A stretch of 64,000 nucleotides of DNA. Source: Ephydatia muelleri. Lineage: Eukaryota; Porifera; Demospongiae; Spongillida; Spongillidae. Below, one piece after another: positions 1 through 9,467 of this stretch; within the stretch, counting starts at the first letter, position 1, and every line of letters begins with the position of its first letter. Below the pieces are notes generated by a model. It was not told where the DNA came from. It saw only the letters and a list, made by a program, of their open reading frames with translations, and ran no database searches. The position numbers and the translations under genes are program-made. The stretch covers positions 6,504,229 to 6,568,228 of the forward strand of contig JABACO010000003.1 of assembly GCA_013339895.1 (NCBI GenBank). The letters are read 5' to 3'.

Positions 1-18
1 GCATTTCATAAAAATGAG

Positions 19-290
19 TTGGGACATGGAGTCTACATAATAGATACAAGGGACTCTTGCAGCAAAAACAAAGTCCAAAGGGACATAGCATTGTTTGGGA
101 TGCACAGCCTTCAAGCAGGTGGTGCCACAGCAGCTGCTGATGCAGGTGTACCAGTCAGGTTGTTTCAACAACATGGCAGACAGAAGTCTGAGGCTGAGTA
201 GGATGGGTATGTGAAGGATTCAGTGGACAGGGATCTGGAGGTGTCCAAACACCGGGGCCACTCACAGTCAACACTACACCTGCCCATGTG
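19..290 (+). pseudogene. Tyrosine recombinase C-terminal fragment, copy A
   Basis: The reading frame contains LFGMHSLQAGGATAAADAG, then RLFQQHGR and KSEAE, followed by TAG and an in-frame DGYVKDSV. This is the HxxR box and tyrosine box of a phage-integrase-type (DIRS/Crypton-like) recombinase. The box normally reads HSLR; here the catalytic Arg is Gln, and a TAG precedes the Tyr nucleophile, so the fragment cannot be active. No upstream domain is present in the window. Five related copies occur beside other units, and those that extend far enough share both lesions. Confidence 0.75.
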
Positions 291-414
291 TTGTCATGGA
301 GAGAGTAGTATAGATGTCATACGTTTTGTCGTTTGAATGTAGTAAATTAGTCAGAAACTATGCTCCCTCTAATTGTGATTGGTGGCAGATTGGCAGATAC
401 TTCAGATACAATCT

Positions 415-630
415 ATGGCTGAGGCAATGACAAAACCCGACGAAATACTGAAAAATGCTGTTGAAAATGTGTTAGCTGTTGATGGCTTTAAGATTCAGAC
501 TCCATCGTCGAGAAGCGCTGTTGAGGACGCTCGGAAACTCTTACAGTCAGTACCTGTACCTGTATACATTTGCTTGAATAGGAGTTACATGCCTACCCTT
601 CTACATCATACCTCTATTCCTATTCTCTGA
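415..630 (+). CDS. Short hypothetical coding segment
   Basis: An ATG at 415 opens a 71-codon frame. Its first 45 residues (MAEAMTKPDEILKNAV..., then ...SSRSAVEDARKLLQ) look protein-like: charged, mixed composition and possibly helical. The last 25 residues look like read-through into intron or spacer, so this may be a first exon. I do not recognise the family. It follows directly on recombinase fragment A. Confidence 0.25.
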   Translation: MAEAMTKPDEILKNAVENVLAVDGFKIQTPSSRSAVEDARKLLQSVPVPVYICLNRSYMPTLLHHTSIPIL

Positions 631-634
631 GTTG

Positions 635-886
635 ATGGACAAGGATAAAAAAATTGTATATAAATCACAAAAATCGGCGCTTGAGGCATTGTATTTAGAA
701 AACTTTTCAAAACGAAAAAAGTCCCTCCTGGTTCATTCACTGAACACTTAGGATTCGTTCATAGAATTACAAAACTACTTAGGATGGCTCGTAAACAGGT
801 ACATGCACGAAGTATACCGATTTATGCCCTCAACTACTATATGGGACAGTTTCCGCGAAAATTGCCCCACGTTTAAAATGTTATAA
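635..886 (+). pseudogene. Coding-like segment with one in-frame TAG
   Basis: An ATG at 635 starts a frame that reads through 38 codons rich in Lys, Ser and Leu. It meets TAG at 749-751, then continues in the same frame for about 44 more codons (IELQNYLGWLVNRYMHEVYR and onward) until TAA at 884. The far end runs into the foldback element at 857. The composition suggests a decayed exon, but I recognise no domain. Confidence 0.25.
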
Positions 887-1078
887 AAATGCATCGTGTT
901 TGAATCGCTATAACTTCCCAACGGATAACGCTATCCACTTCCTATTTTCAACACTGCATAGTGAAATGGTGTAGTATGAAGTGTTGAAAATAGAAAGTCG
1001 ATAGCGTTATCCGTTGGGAAGTTATAGCAATTCAAACGCGATGCATTTTTATAACATTTTAACCGTGGGGCAATTTTC
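857..1078. repeat. Foldback (long hairpin) element, 222 bp
   Basis: Two arms of about 95-100 bases are nearly perfect reverse complements around a spacer of roughly 24 bases (centre near 967). The arms begin GAAAATTGCCCC at 857 and end GGGGCAATTTTC at 1078. There is no coding capacity. It abuts the truncated recombinase copy B at 1081, so it probably inserted at, or caused, that breakpoint. Confidence 0.85.
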
Positions 1079-1080
1079 AA

Positions 1081-1400
1081 CCTAGCATTGTTTGGGATGC
1101 ACAGCCTTCAAGCAGGTGGTGCCACAGCAGCTGCTAATGCAGACGTACCAGTTAGGTTGTTTCAACAACATGTCAGACAGAAGTCTGAGGCTGAGTAGGA
1201 TGGGTATGTGAAGGATTCAGTGGACAAGGATCTGGAGGTGTCCAAACACCTGGGCCACTCACAGTCAACACTACACCTGCCCATGTGTTATCATGGAGAG
1301 GGTAGTATAGGCAATAGAAGATGTCATACGTTTTGTCGTTGGAATGTAGTAAATTAGTCAGAAACTATGCTCCCTCTAATTGTAATTGGTGGCATATATG
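1081..1400 (+). pseudogene. Tyrosine recombinase C-terminal fragment, copy B
   Basis: Near-duplicate of bases 84-395. It starts abruptly at CCTAGCATTGTTTGGG next to the foldback element. It keeps the HSLQAGG signature (Gln in place of the catalytic Arg), the TAG after KSEAE, and then DGYVKDS. The conserved non-coding tail (ACTATGCTCCCTCTAATTG) that follows every copy is also present. Confidence 0.7.
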
Positions 1401-1455
1401 ATGAAGTTGTGATTTAGATTATATTCGATATATTCACTTCTGGATCCTGTTACAC

Positions 1456-1489
1456 CATAGATAATAGAATAAAGGGATTGGAAACGGTA
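1456..1489 (+). repeat. Left terminal inverted repeat of the P element
   Basis: 34 bases that match the reverse complement of 5927-5960 exactly. The repeat begins CATAGATAATAG and ends GGAAACGGTA. The match stops at TATAAATT on the left and AAGATTAC on the right. Confidence 0.92.
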
Positions 1490-1514
1490 TATAAATTTAC
1501 GTGACGTGACGTCA
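1489..1514 (+). promoter_or_regulatory. Candidate transposase promoter: TATA box and CRE-like palindrome
   Basis: ATATAAAT overlaps the inner edge of the left inverted repeat, and the palindrome TGACGTCA (1507-1514) follows within 20 bases. TGACGTCA is the consensus CREB/ATF site. The transposase start at 2019 lies about 500 bp downstream, so a 5' leader or extra exon is implied. Promoter function is inference. Confidence 0.4.
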
Positions 1515-2018
1515 CGTTCCGTTACATGACCGTGCTTCGCATTGAATATTCTAGTGGGCGTGTGAACTGTTGAGCATCCGTTCGTAAAGAGCTTCTTTAG
1601 TGTTGTTTAACCTATACCTGTGTGAGGACAGCCTTTTTGACACCCAAACATCGTTTAGCTATTCTTTCCAGAAGTTAAGTTCAGACAGCGGGCAATCGTA
1701 TAGCTGCCTCCTGATTGGAAATTGGTTGTGTGATTTTCCTGGACACAGGTACCATCAGGAAACCTTTTTGTGAGTTCCAGTATAGAGTACGTAGTGGGTA
1801 GTGTGGCTGTGGAAGGTTTTGGAGCCTCTAAAAAGTGTTTTGGCGTTGTAGATCGGTAATTTGCTAGCCAATGACACCCGAAAAGCGTACTTTTTGTGTA
1901 ATTTTCCCATAGAAGTGGTTAGGTTTGTAGAAAATTTCAGGATATATACTGAACCAGAGATGCATGTAGAGTGGCGTGATCAATATTTGTTGTATGTGCT
2001 GCATGTTTATAGGAGCAA

Positions 2019-4789
2019 ATGGCTCGCAAGTTTCGTTTGGGTCGGTCACGTAAGAATGCTGAGAGAAAATCCCAACAACATAAAAAATCTACATGCTTCG
2101 TGAAAAAAGGGAGGCCTACTAAGAAAGTGAGTTATAGAGCATAAAGTTTGTACTGTCTGTTATACTTGCCACTGCAGATTGGCATCCAACAGCTCTCCAC
2201 TGGGATATATTTGCCCCCATTATGGAGTAACCAGTCTTCAATGCAGTTTGTACACTTCTGCAAAATTGAGCATGGAAGCTCAAACCAAACAGCAGCTACT
2301 GTTACTAAGTCAGTGACAATAAATGAGGACCTAAGTTGGTCTGTTAATGTTCATGGACACAAGTTGATAGCTGGTAAGTGCAACGCTTTGTGCTGTGTAA
2401 AAGACAAGATAACAACAAAAGCTGCACTTAGTCGACTGGTACACCAAATAGACAGCTTAAGTGTTTGTTCAGGAAATCCTGATAGTCATTTTCTTGAACT
2501 AGCAGATGCTCGCAAGGGCATTTTTCATTCTCCTAGCAAAAACATGGTGGCATTTATTGATTCATTCTTCCCTGTTATGTTTGAGGATGAAATGTATAGT
2601 AGAACACTGCGCTGTAATGAATGTGAACTCTTAGTTACTAACAACAGGTGTGATACTTGCAAGCAGTATCGTTGCACTCTACGTGCTCTGCATAGCCAGT
2701 GGTTACGGCAGCAAAAAAAAACTGCCAATCATGCCTCAATATCAAGCCACACCAACTTCCGTTACTTAAAGACACCTGAACGCCAACAGAGAATAAGAAG
2801 GCTCAGGAATGAAATAGTGAACAAAAGAAAAGAAGTGGAAAGGTTAAAGAGTTATGTGAATGTTGCCACTGAGCAGCATGGAATATACATAGAAGAGGCT
2901 TTGGAAAAAGATATTAAGCAAATTATGGATAAGAAAAACAATGAGATAAGAAAAACATACCAAGCAGATTCATTTCAGTGTATATTTTGGAATCAACAAC
3001 TTGAGCTTTAAAAACTGAAAGACAAACGGCAAATAAGATGGCATCCTATGATCATTAGATGGTGTCTTAGCCTGAAGCTGCTTTCTTCTGCATCCTATCA
3101 TGCCTTAAGGTCATCAAACTTAGTTATCTTACCATCTGAACGAACACTTCGAGATTATACTAACATAGTTAAAGCCAAGACTGGATTTTCAACAGGCATT
3201 GATGCACAGCTGTGTCATGAAGCAAATATTGATAGCATTCCTGATCATGAAAAGTATGTGTGCCTAGTATTTGATGAAGTTAAAATAAAGGAAGATCTTG
3301 TCTTTGACAAACATTCATTAGAGCTTGTTGGTTTTGTTCAGATAGGTGATATAAATACTCACTTGTCTAAATTTGAAAGCTGCAGTATGCCACAGAAAAC
3401 TCCTGTAGCACCACAACTTGCCACTCATATGCTAAGCTTCATGGTCTCTGGTATCATGACTGATTTGCAGTTCCCTTATGTTTCATTTCCATGCTCAACG
3501 ATTTCTGGTGACCAACTGTATTCAATGGTATGGGGGTGTATCCGAAGGCTTGAAACCTGTGGATTTAAAGTGCTGGCAGTCACTTGTGATGGTGCATCCT
3601 CAAACCGCACATTTATGAAGCTACACCAGTCTGGTGATAATTTAACCTACAAGACTATTAACCCATATGCAAATGAGGATCGACCCCTTTTCTTCATATC
3701 AGATCCTTCTCACTTAATAAAGACAGTGCGTAATTGTTGGGCCAATTCATATGGTCACAGCTATACAAGAAAGCTTAAGGTATGCATCTTAGTTTTTTCC
3801 CCTCATAAATTCATTATCTCTCACATCAGATTAATGGTCAAGACATAAGCTGGCAACATTTAGTGGACCTGTACAAAGCACACAGAGGACCTGATTGTGC
3901 TACACTTGGACTGTCTATTCTACCTAAGCTGAAGTGGGAACACATTGAACTTAATTCTTACTCTAAAATGAGAGTAGATCTTGCAGCACAAGTAAGATAT
4001 TTATGGGGATGGATATGTGTGACCAGTATGACTTCCACAGGTGCTTAGCACTACTGTAGCTGAAGCATTTGCATATGAGAACAGCCCGCATACCAAAGAG
4101 ACAGAACGATTTGTTCGCATCTTTGACAAATTTTTTGATCTAATGAACACCAGAAACACCAAAGAGTTTGTACTTAAGCGAAAACCTAATCTTGCCCCCT
4201 ACATTAATAATCCTGAAACTGAAGAGCGTCTGAAGGTAAATTGTATGCATAAGTTTGGAAAAAAAACAAAAACAATTATGGTCGCTATACTTATTGTCCT
4301 ATAGTGGCTGCAGGATGTGTTTCTTCCGTATCTTGATGAGTGGGAAGCATATGCTCATGCTCAAGAGCATTTAAGTTCTGCTGAACAAATCAAGTTGTGT
4401 TTAAGTCAAGAAACATTGCAGGGGCTTCGCATAACAGGTACATTCTATATCATGCAATAATCACTGATTACTCTAACAAATCTAATGCAGTCCATGCATT
4501 CATTGAACTGGTGAGATATCTTCTAAAGCAACCCCGTGTGGTATATGTGCTGAGTGCGAAACTATCTCAAGATTGTGTGGAATCATTCTTCGGCAAGCAA
4601 AGAATGAGAGGTGGGTATTGTGAAAACCCAAATGTATCCTCTTTCATTAGTGGGGCCCAGTCATTACGTGTTCAGAGTTCTACAGCAATACAACCACGTA
4701 GAGGGAACTGCAGACTTCGAGTAGTAGATGATGTTTGTATTGATGACAGACCACTTCCAAAACGGAAAAGGATAAGCAAGAAAAAATAA
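2019..4789 (+). CDS. P-element-type transposase, six exons, one internal stop
   Basis: Deduced exons are 2019-2126, 2178-3779, 3830-3991, 4041-4235, 4305-4437 and 4491-4789. Every junction has GT-AG ends and keeps frame, for about 830 codons. Exon 1 is basic with an AT-hook-like KKGRPTKK. Exon 2 has a CX2C cluster (RCNECELL, RCDTCKQYRC), a coiled coil, then the P-type core: RWHPMIIRWC, LPSERTLRDYT, VFDEVKIKEDLVFDKHS, LAVTCDGASSNR and FISDPSHLIKTVRNCW. Later exons carry KMRVDLAAQ, FDKFFDLMN and LSQDCVESFFGKQRMRGGY, all typical of P transposases and THAP9. One TAA (3009-3011) interrupts the frame just after FWNQQLEL; the family is continuous here, so this reads as a nonsense mutation. No canonical THAP zinc finger is visible at the N terminus. 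Confidence 0.88.
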
Positions 4790-4832
4790 CTGCATTACAT
4801 TACATTACACACATGCAGCAAAGCATTTTAAC

Positions 4833-5858
4833 TTAAATGTCATCAGCAGCAGCATTGTTCATATCTAACTTCCTACGTTTAAGTTGCTTTCGTAATCCAG
4901 TTGACTTTTTTGTACATGATTTTGTTATCTGCTTGTATTGTTCCACAAATGCTCCAGCAATTGAAAACCCTCTGATTGTAACCCACAATTCGATGATTTC
5001 TGTCAATAGTTGTTGTCCGACTATATCATCCAGTTCTACAGCAATCATAGACCAGTAGAATTGAATACTATCATTGTTGGCTATCTGAGCAATGGCATCT
5101 TGCTTATCTTTTTCAAAACCATCCAGTGTTGTCAGAAATTTCTTAACCAAACACTCTATTTCATAAAACATATTGTATGCCTCATCGTGTATATGGAACA
5201 AGCCTCCCCGGTCTATTGCTAAAAGCCATCTCTTAGTGTACTCCAGGTAAGTGCTTGTAACAGAGCCTTCACCCTTCTGAGATAAACTTGATAAGCACAC
5301 TATGAAATCCTGTCTATTCGGATCTGTACAAGTTGGTTTAGAATACTTTTGCAACAGTTTCCATGGGACATACCCAGCAGCATAGCGCAATGCATTCAGG
5401 TCATTCTCAGTGGGGTCAGCTACTACAATTTGCTGCTCATTCACTTCGTACATCGTCTTCACAAACATTCCAAACAATTTCTCATTTACGTATTCGCATA
5501 GCAAAGGGTCTTCTAAATACTTGACATCTAAAGCACTGCTTTGAAAGTATTCTTTCCACAGCACACGAAGCTCAGATATCCTTGCTGAATGGAATTTGCT
5601 CCACAAATGCCTCTTCTTATTGTCGAAAGCCTTTTTACTCTTTGGGATCGCCGGATCGGGCACAAGTTTCTGATATGTACCTACTATTTTATCGGCAAAG
5701 CTCTCAAACTTGTCCTGGCCATCATGGTGGCAATCGGCACTGGAGTCAAGTATGACTTTCGCTGCTTCTTTAGCCAGCTTCATTCTAGGAGTGTCTAACT
5801 GGCAGTCCTCGTCATCAAAAATGGCACAAATAGCGCTTCTAAGTATCGCAGCAGACAT
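4833..5858 (-). CDS. P-element accessory protein, 341 aa, function unknown
   Basis: Uninterrupted ORF starting MSAAILRSAICAIF at 5858. The frame can be extended 7 codons upstream, but only from a TTG. It is soluble, mixed alpha-helical in appearance, with no signal peptide or membrane segment. The middle has NALRYAAGYVPWKLLQKYSK, resembling the ALxYxAGYV motif near the C terminus of P and hAT transposases, followed by YLEYTKRWLLAIDRGGLF and ELWVTIRGFSIAGAFVEQYK. The C terminus is basic (RKQLKRRKLDMNN), probably a nuclear signal. It converges on the transposase inside the same inverted repeats, so it travels with the element. Similar ORFs are, as I recall, scattered in cnidarian and sponge genomes without assigned function. 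Confidence 0.8.
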   Translation of the reverse strand: MSAAILRSAICAIFDDEDCQLDTPRMKLAKEAAKVILDSSADCHHDGQDKFESFADKIVGTYQKLVPDPAIPKSKKAFDNKKRHLWSKFHSARISELRVLWKEYFQSSALDVKYLEDPLLCEYVNEKLFGMFVKTMYEVNEQQIVVADPTENDLNALRYAAGYVPWKLLQKYSKPTCTDPNRQDFIVCLSSLSQKGEGSVTSTYLEYTKRWLLAIDRGGLFHIHDEAYNMFYEIECLVKKFLTTLDGFEKDKQDAIAQIANNDSIQFYWSMIAVELDDIVGQQLLTEIIELWVTIRGFSIAGAFVEQYKQITKSCTKKSTGLRKQLKRRKLDMNNAAADDI

Positions 5859-5926
5859 AGCTAGGAAGATCGAACACAATCATGCAATTTACGGTATCGC
5901 GAAATGCGGATGAATCCCGTAATCTT

Positions 5927-5960
5927 TACCGTTTCCAATCCCTTTATTCTATTATCTATG
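5927..5960 (-). repeat. Right terminal inverted repeat of the P element
   Basis: Exact reverse complement of 1456-1489. It is followed by the GTTACAC duplication at 5961-5967. Confidence 0.92.
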
Positions 5961-5967
5961 GTTACAC

Positions 5968-6289
5968 ACACTGTATTGTTTAGTATAAATGAATCTAGCA
6001 AAGATCGAAACGGAAGCCTAGATTGAAAGATCCAGTGTACTCGAAAGATACATTACAAAGGGAAAGACGCTGTATTGCATGGATCCCACGCACTTGATAC
6101 ACCTTTGAAAACAGATTCTCTAATAAACACACTAACACAACTTACCACACAGCTAATTACGAGCGGACTATACTCACTTGTCTATTATAAGAGCCACATC
6201 TCCCGCGCCCACCATCAACTTTAATCTAATTCGTGGCCTTAATTTTTCATAGAAGTGAAATACGGAATACAATTTGTCGCTATAACAAC
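5968..6289. other. Spacer, no recognisable feature
   Basis: AT-rich unique-looking sequence between the P element and the truncated hAT copy. I see no convincing ORF, repeat or RNA. Confidence 0.4.
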
Positions 6290-7209
6290 AAACCGGAAGC
6301 AGGTTCGCGCGCTAGAAATATGGCAGCAGTCCTTATTAAGTCAACTGAGTAAGCTACAGACCAAATCCAAGATATTACGTCGAAGCAAAACTAGTAGCAG
6401 AAGAAATAGGAACGACTAATAACAGTGCAGCGTCAGGAACACGGAGCAAATGTTCCTGCCGAAACACAAAGGATTACTTTACTATTAACATTCCCTGGAT
6501 TTTAGAAATGGAAACGTGATATTGTAAACAGAACTGTGGAGCAGTAGTTGCCAATTTTTTCTCAGATTCCCAAGGACGCTGTAGAGGTAGTTTTAAGTAA
6601 CCAAGCACGGACAATTAATAAAATTACAAAGATGGTCTCTCTTCAGTCCGTCCTTAGATGCTCAAGTGGAACACGGTTACTTCCAATGGAAGACATGGTA
6701 CACCTTATCCAGAGAACTCTTCTTCATGCTGATGCCGACATGTTTCCTAATATAAGACTACTACGAAGTATTAACTGTATGTTTCCGGTAAGCAGTTCAG
6801 AAGCAGAAAGGTCTTTCCCTGTATTGAGATTCCATGTACGTAATCGGATGGCATTAACGTTAATGAGTCTCAACGCCAACCTAGACATAGATCTGAAGAA
6901 AATTGTGGCCCGTAAGGTATGTTTTCGGTAAGCAGTTCAGAAGCAGAAAGATCTTTCTCTGTATTGAGAAGAATAAAGACCCATTTACGTAATCCAATGG
7001 GAGAAGATTGCATTAACGTTAATGAATCTCAACGCCATAGACCAAAGGAAATTGTGGCCCGTTTTATCAAACAAAAGTCTGTTCAGATCTTTGTCATTAC
7101 AACGACTAATTGTTGTGGCGTTGAACGTATGATTGTTGATTTGTGATTAATTTATCGCCCGCCCCCCACCCCCCACCCCCCCCTCTCACCCGCTAAATTT
7201 TCCGCTGTG
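6290..7209 (+). mobile_element. hAT element copy 1, left end missing
   Basis: Shares the interior and right end of the hAT copies at 10.9 and 55.8 kb. The frame at 6548-6931 ends in MFPVSSSEAERSFPVLR, the hAT dimerisation motif. A second copy of that motif (MFSVSSSEAERSFSVLRRIKTHLRN) begins at 6919, so the dimerisation segment is tandemly duplicated. The right terminus is decayed to TCCGCTGTG at 7209, just after a poly-C-rich stretch (7159-7187). There is no intact transposase. Confidence 0.7.
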
Positions 7210-7444
7210 AGTTATGACGACGGATCACAGATACCTCAGCTCTACATGTATCTCTCTTGTATACCTGCGACGAACAGCGCCATTCATTTGTCGAAAGTAA
7301 ATTCTCAATACATGCTTAACGCTTCAGTTGCTTGTCGTTCTGCCTTCCCCTATAAAAGTACATTGCTATCTCATTATAGCTTCCCGAATCCCCACACAAA
7401 TCACATAGTTGCATTCATGTCGCTGCCATCGACCCTTTTCAGCT

Positions 7445-7830
7445 GAGAACTTCCCGAAATGTGGCCATGTCAAATGGATGCGGTGTCATGCACATTACAG
7501 AGAAAGATTTCCAAAACGCGCATAAGAGAGTTAGACTTGAGACTTGTCCTGCAAGAACCACGTCCCTCTCCTCTTCCCTTCTACCTTTAAAACTCCGCAC
7601 GTGCACGCGATCGTGTGCCGGGCGAACACGTATAAGATGTCATCTATATTGAACCACTTGCCGTTGTAAAGGCGCCACACACGATCGCAGCGATCAACAG
7701 CCACAAGGGACAAAGCGCTTCATTATACACAGCCAGAAGTTTTTTCTTGTTTCAAAGCTGTACCCAATGGTGAATCAGGCTGTTTACCAGACCCTGGTAG
7801 AACTGGTGCAGAACCTTCGATTCATATTTG
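7445..7830 (+). pseudogene. Segment X, copy 1 (decayed)
   Basis: Matches the region of the intact X gene at 57.75-58.19 kb, including the shared leader GTGTGCCGGGCGAAC and ATGTCATCTATATTGAACC. The frame breaks after MSSILNHL because bases are missing, and the remainder is out of frame. Confidence 0.5.
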
Positions 7831-8079
7831 ATGGAGCAACATTGATTCATACTATATTATCAGAGGATTACCAAACCTGGTTATCGGTCTGAAATATGGC
7901 TGCGTAGAGTCTGTGAATCAGCGCGGTATCCGATGAAGGCCGGAACGCATTTACGTTTGTTTACCAGCCCTAAGTGTATTTTGTATTTACGAGAGTTCAA
8001 TTCGCTATAAATTACGAAGTTGAAACAAAACACGTTACAAACAATACAATACGCATCACACACAATACACGTTTGAGAC

Positions 8080-8401
8080 ATATTACTCCAATCATGCTTG
8101 AAATGCAGTTTTTCATTGGTGAGTTTCTGTTCAATCCTTCTGGATGAATCCCTCTCTTCGAATTTGCAAGCATCCGTGCAATCATGAACAAGGGATACAG
8201 CACACTTAACGGTTACAATCCACAGTAGAAATATTCTTGGTTAAAGATACCAATGGACACTCGTAGTCGTTCAATACAGGCTGTCCATTTAAGAGGTAAT
8301 TCACACAGCCTTGCAGCTGACAGGAGGTTTGTCCTGAACGTCACTGGCATGCAGCCAAGAATGAGTATGTAGTGGAATATTGAAACCTGCATCACATGCA
8401 A
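8080..8401 (-). pseudogene. Segment Y, copy 1 (decayed)
   Basis: Antisense segment related to the cysteine-rich frame at 13.27-13.57 kb. It reads FHYILILGCMPVTF and related blocks, but frameshifts interrupt the Cys-rich part. Confidence 0.4.
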
Positions 8402-8641
8402 TATGTGGGGGTGAAACTATTGGACAACCGCCCGCCTAATTATCACGTGCACAGTCAGCCCTAGCTACACTAAACATTCGTATAATTCGAGCGCCCGTGC
8501 ATCAAAATCCGCCTAAATTTTGGCCCCACAAAAATTAAAATCTTGCAACTTGAATGTCCAAATATCACCAAAAAAGCTACTTAAGAGCTACCTAAATTTC
8601 TACACAAACCAGTTTATCTCAATTCTTACATACTCACAACA

Positions 8642-8950
8642 CTCACTCTCCACCCACTCACGCACTCACTCACTCACCCACCCACTCACCCACTCACCCA
8701 CCCACTCATCCACTCACTCACTCACTCACTACTCACTTACTCACTCACTACTCACGCACTCACACACACACACTCACTACTCACTCACCTCACTCACTAC
8801 TCACTCACTCACTCACTCCACTCACACACCTCCCTACTCACCCACTCACTCACTCACTCACTCACCCACACACATATACACACACTCACTCGCTTACTCA
8901 CCCACACACATATACACACACGCGCACACACACAACACACCACACACCCA
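8642..8950. repeat. CACT/CTCA and CA microsatellite
   Basis: About 300 bases of CACTCACT and CACA repeats ending just before recombinase fragment C. The Thr/His/Ser-rich open frame across it is a repeat artefact. Similar tracts precede recombinase fragments at 17.8, 27.4 and 53.9 kb. Confidence 0.9.
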
Positions 8951-8961
8951 CACAAATATAC

Positions 8962-9240
8962 AAGGTGGGGTCTACATTATAGACAAGGAAACTCTTGCCT
9001 GGGACAATAAAGTCCAAAGGGACCTAGCATTGTTTGGGATGCACAGTCTTCAAGCAGGTGGTGCCACAGCAGCTGCTGATGCAGAAGTACCAGTTAGATT
9101 GTTTCAACAACGTGGCAGGCGGAAGTCTGAGGCTGAGTAGGATGGGTATGTGAATCATTCAGTGGACAAGGATCTGGAGGTGACCAAACACCTGGGTACT
9201 TGACTACACCTGCCCATGTGTTGTCATAGAGAGGGTAGTA
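8962..9240 (+). pseudogene. Tyrosine recombinase fragment, copy C
   Basis: The frame from 8960 reads GGVYIIDKETLAWDNKVQRD, then LFGMHSLQAGGATAAADAE and RLFQQRGRRKSEAE, then TAG and DGYV. It has the same Arg-to-Gln change and the same TAG as copies A, B, D and F. Confidence 0.75.
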
Positions 9241-9467
9241 TATGTGCAAAGGCAATAGAAGATATGTTATGTTGTTTGAATGTAGTACATTAGACAGAAA
9301 CTATGCTCCCTCTAATTGTGATTGGTGGCATATGATAAAGGTGTAAATTGTGTGAGGTTTGGCACAAAAACAATTCAACAAAATCTGTACAATAAAGAAA
9401 AGCACAAGTTTAGGTTCAACGTAATCATGAAATTCAAATTAAAAGCTCAAATCATATCTTGACTGAT

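Larger units (their letters stand above)
1449..5967 (+). mobile_element. P-type DNA transposon with two genes
   Basis: The element occupies 1456-5960 (4505 bp). It is bounded by perfect 34-bp terminal inverted repeats beginning CATAGATAATAGAATAAAGG and flanked by a direct duplication GTTACAC (1449-1455 and 5961-5967). P elements start with CAT and normally make 8-bp duplications; 7 bases match here. Inside are a spliced P-type transposase gene (+) and an intact antisense accessory gene (-), arranged tail to tail with 43 bp between their stops. The coherence of termini, splice sites and ORFs suggests a young insertion. Confidence 0.9.

Noticed and set aside
3012..3047. A short intron removing the TAA in the P transposase
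   Set aside because: The bases around it encode the conserved FWNQQ...RWHP stretch of P transposases in one frame, so splicing them out would delete family-conserved residues.
4837..5913. Plus-strand ORFs under the accessory gene
   Set aside because: Shadows of the intact 341-codon minus-strand frame.
8520..8960. Ser/Thr/His-rich protein across the CACT repeat
   Set aside because: Simple-sequence artefact; the same tract in other units gives different frames.
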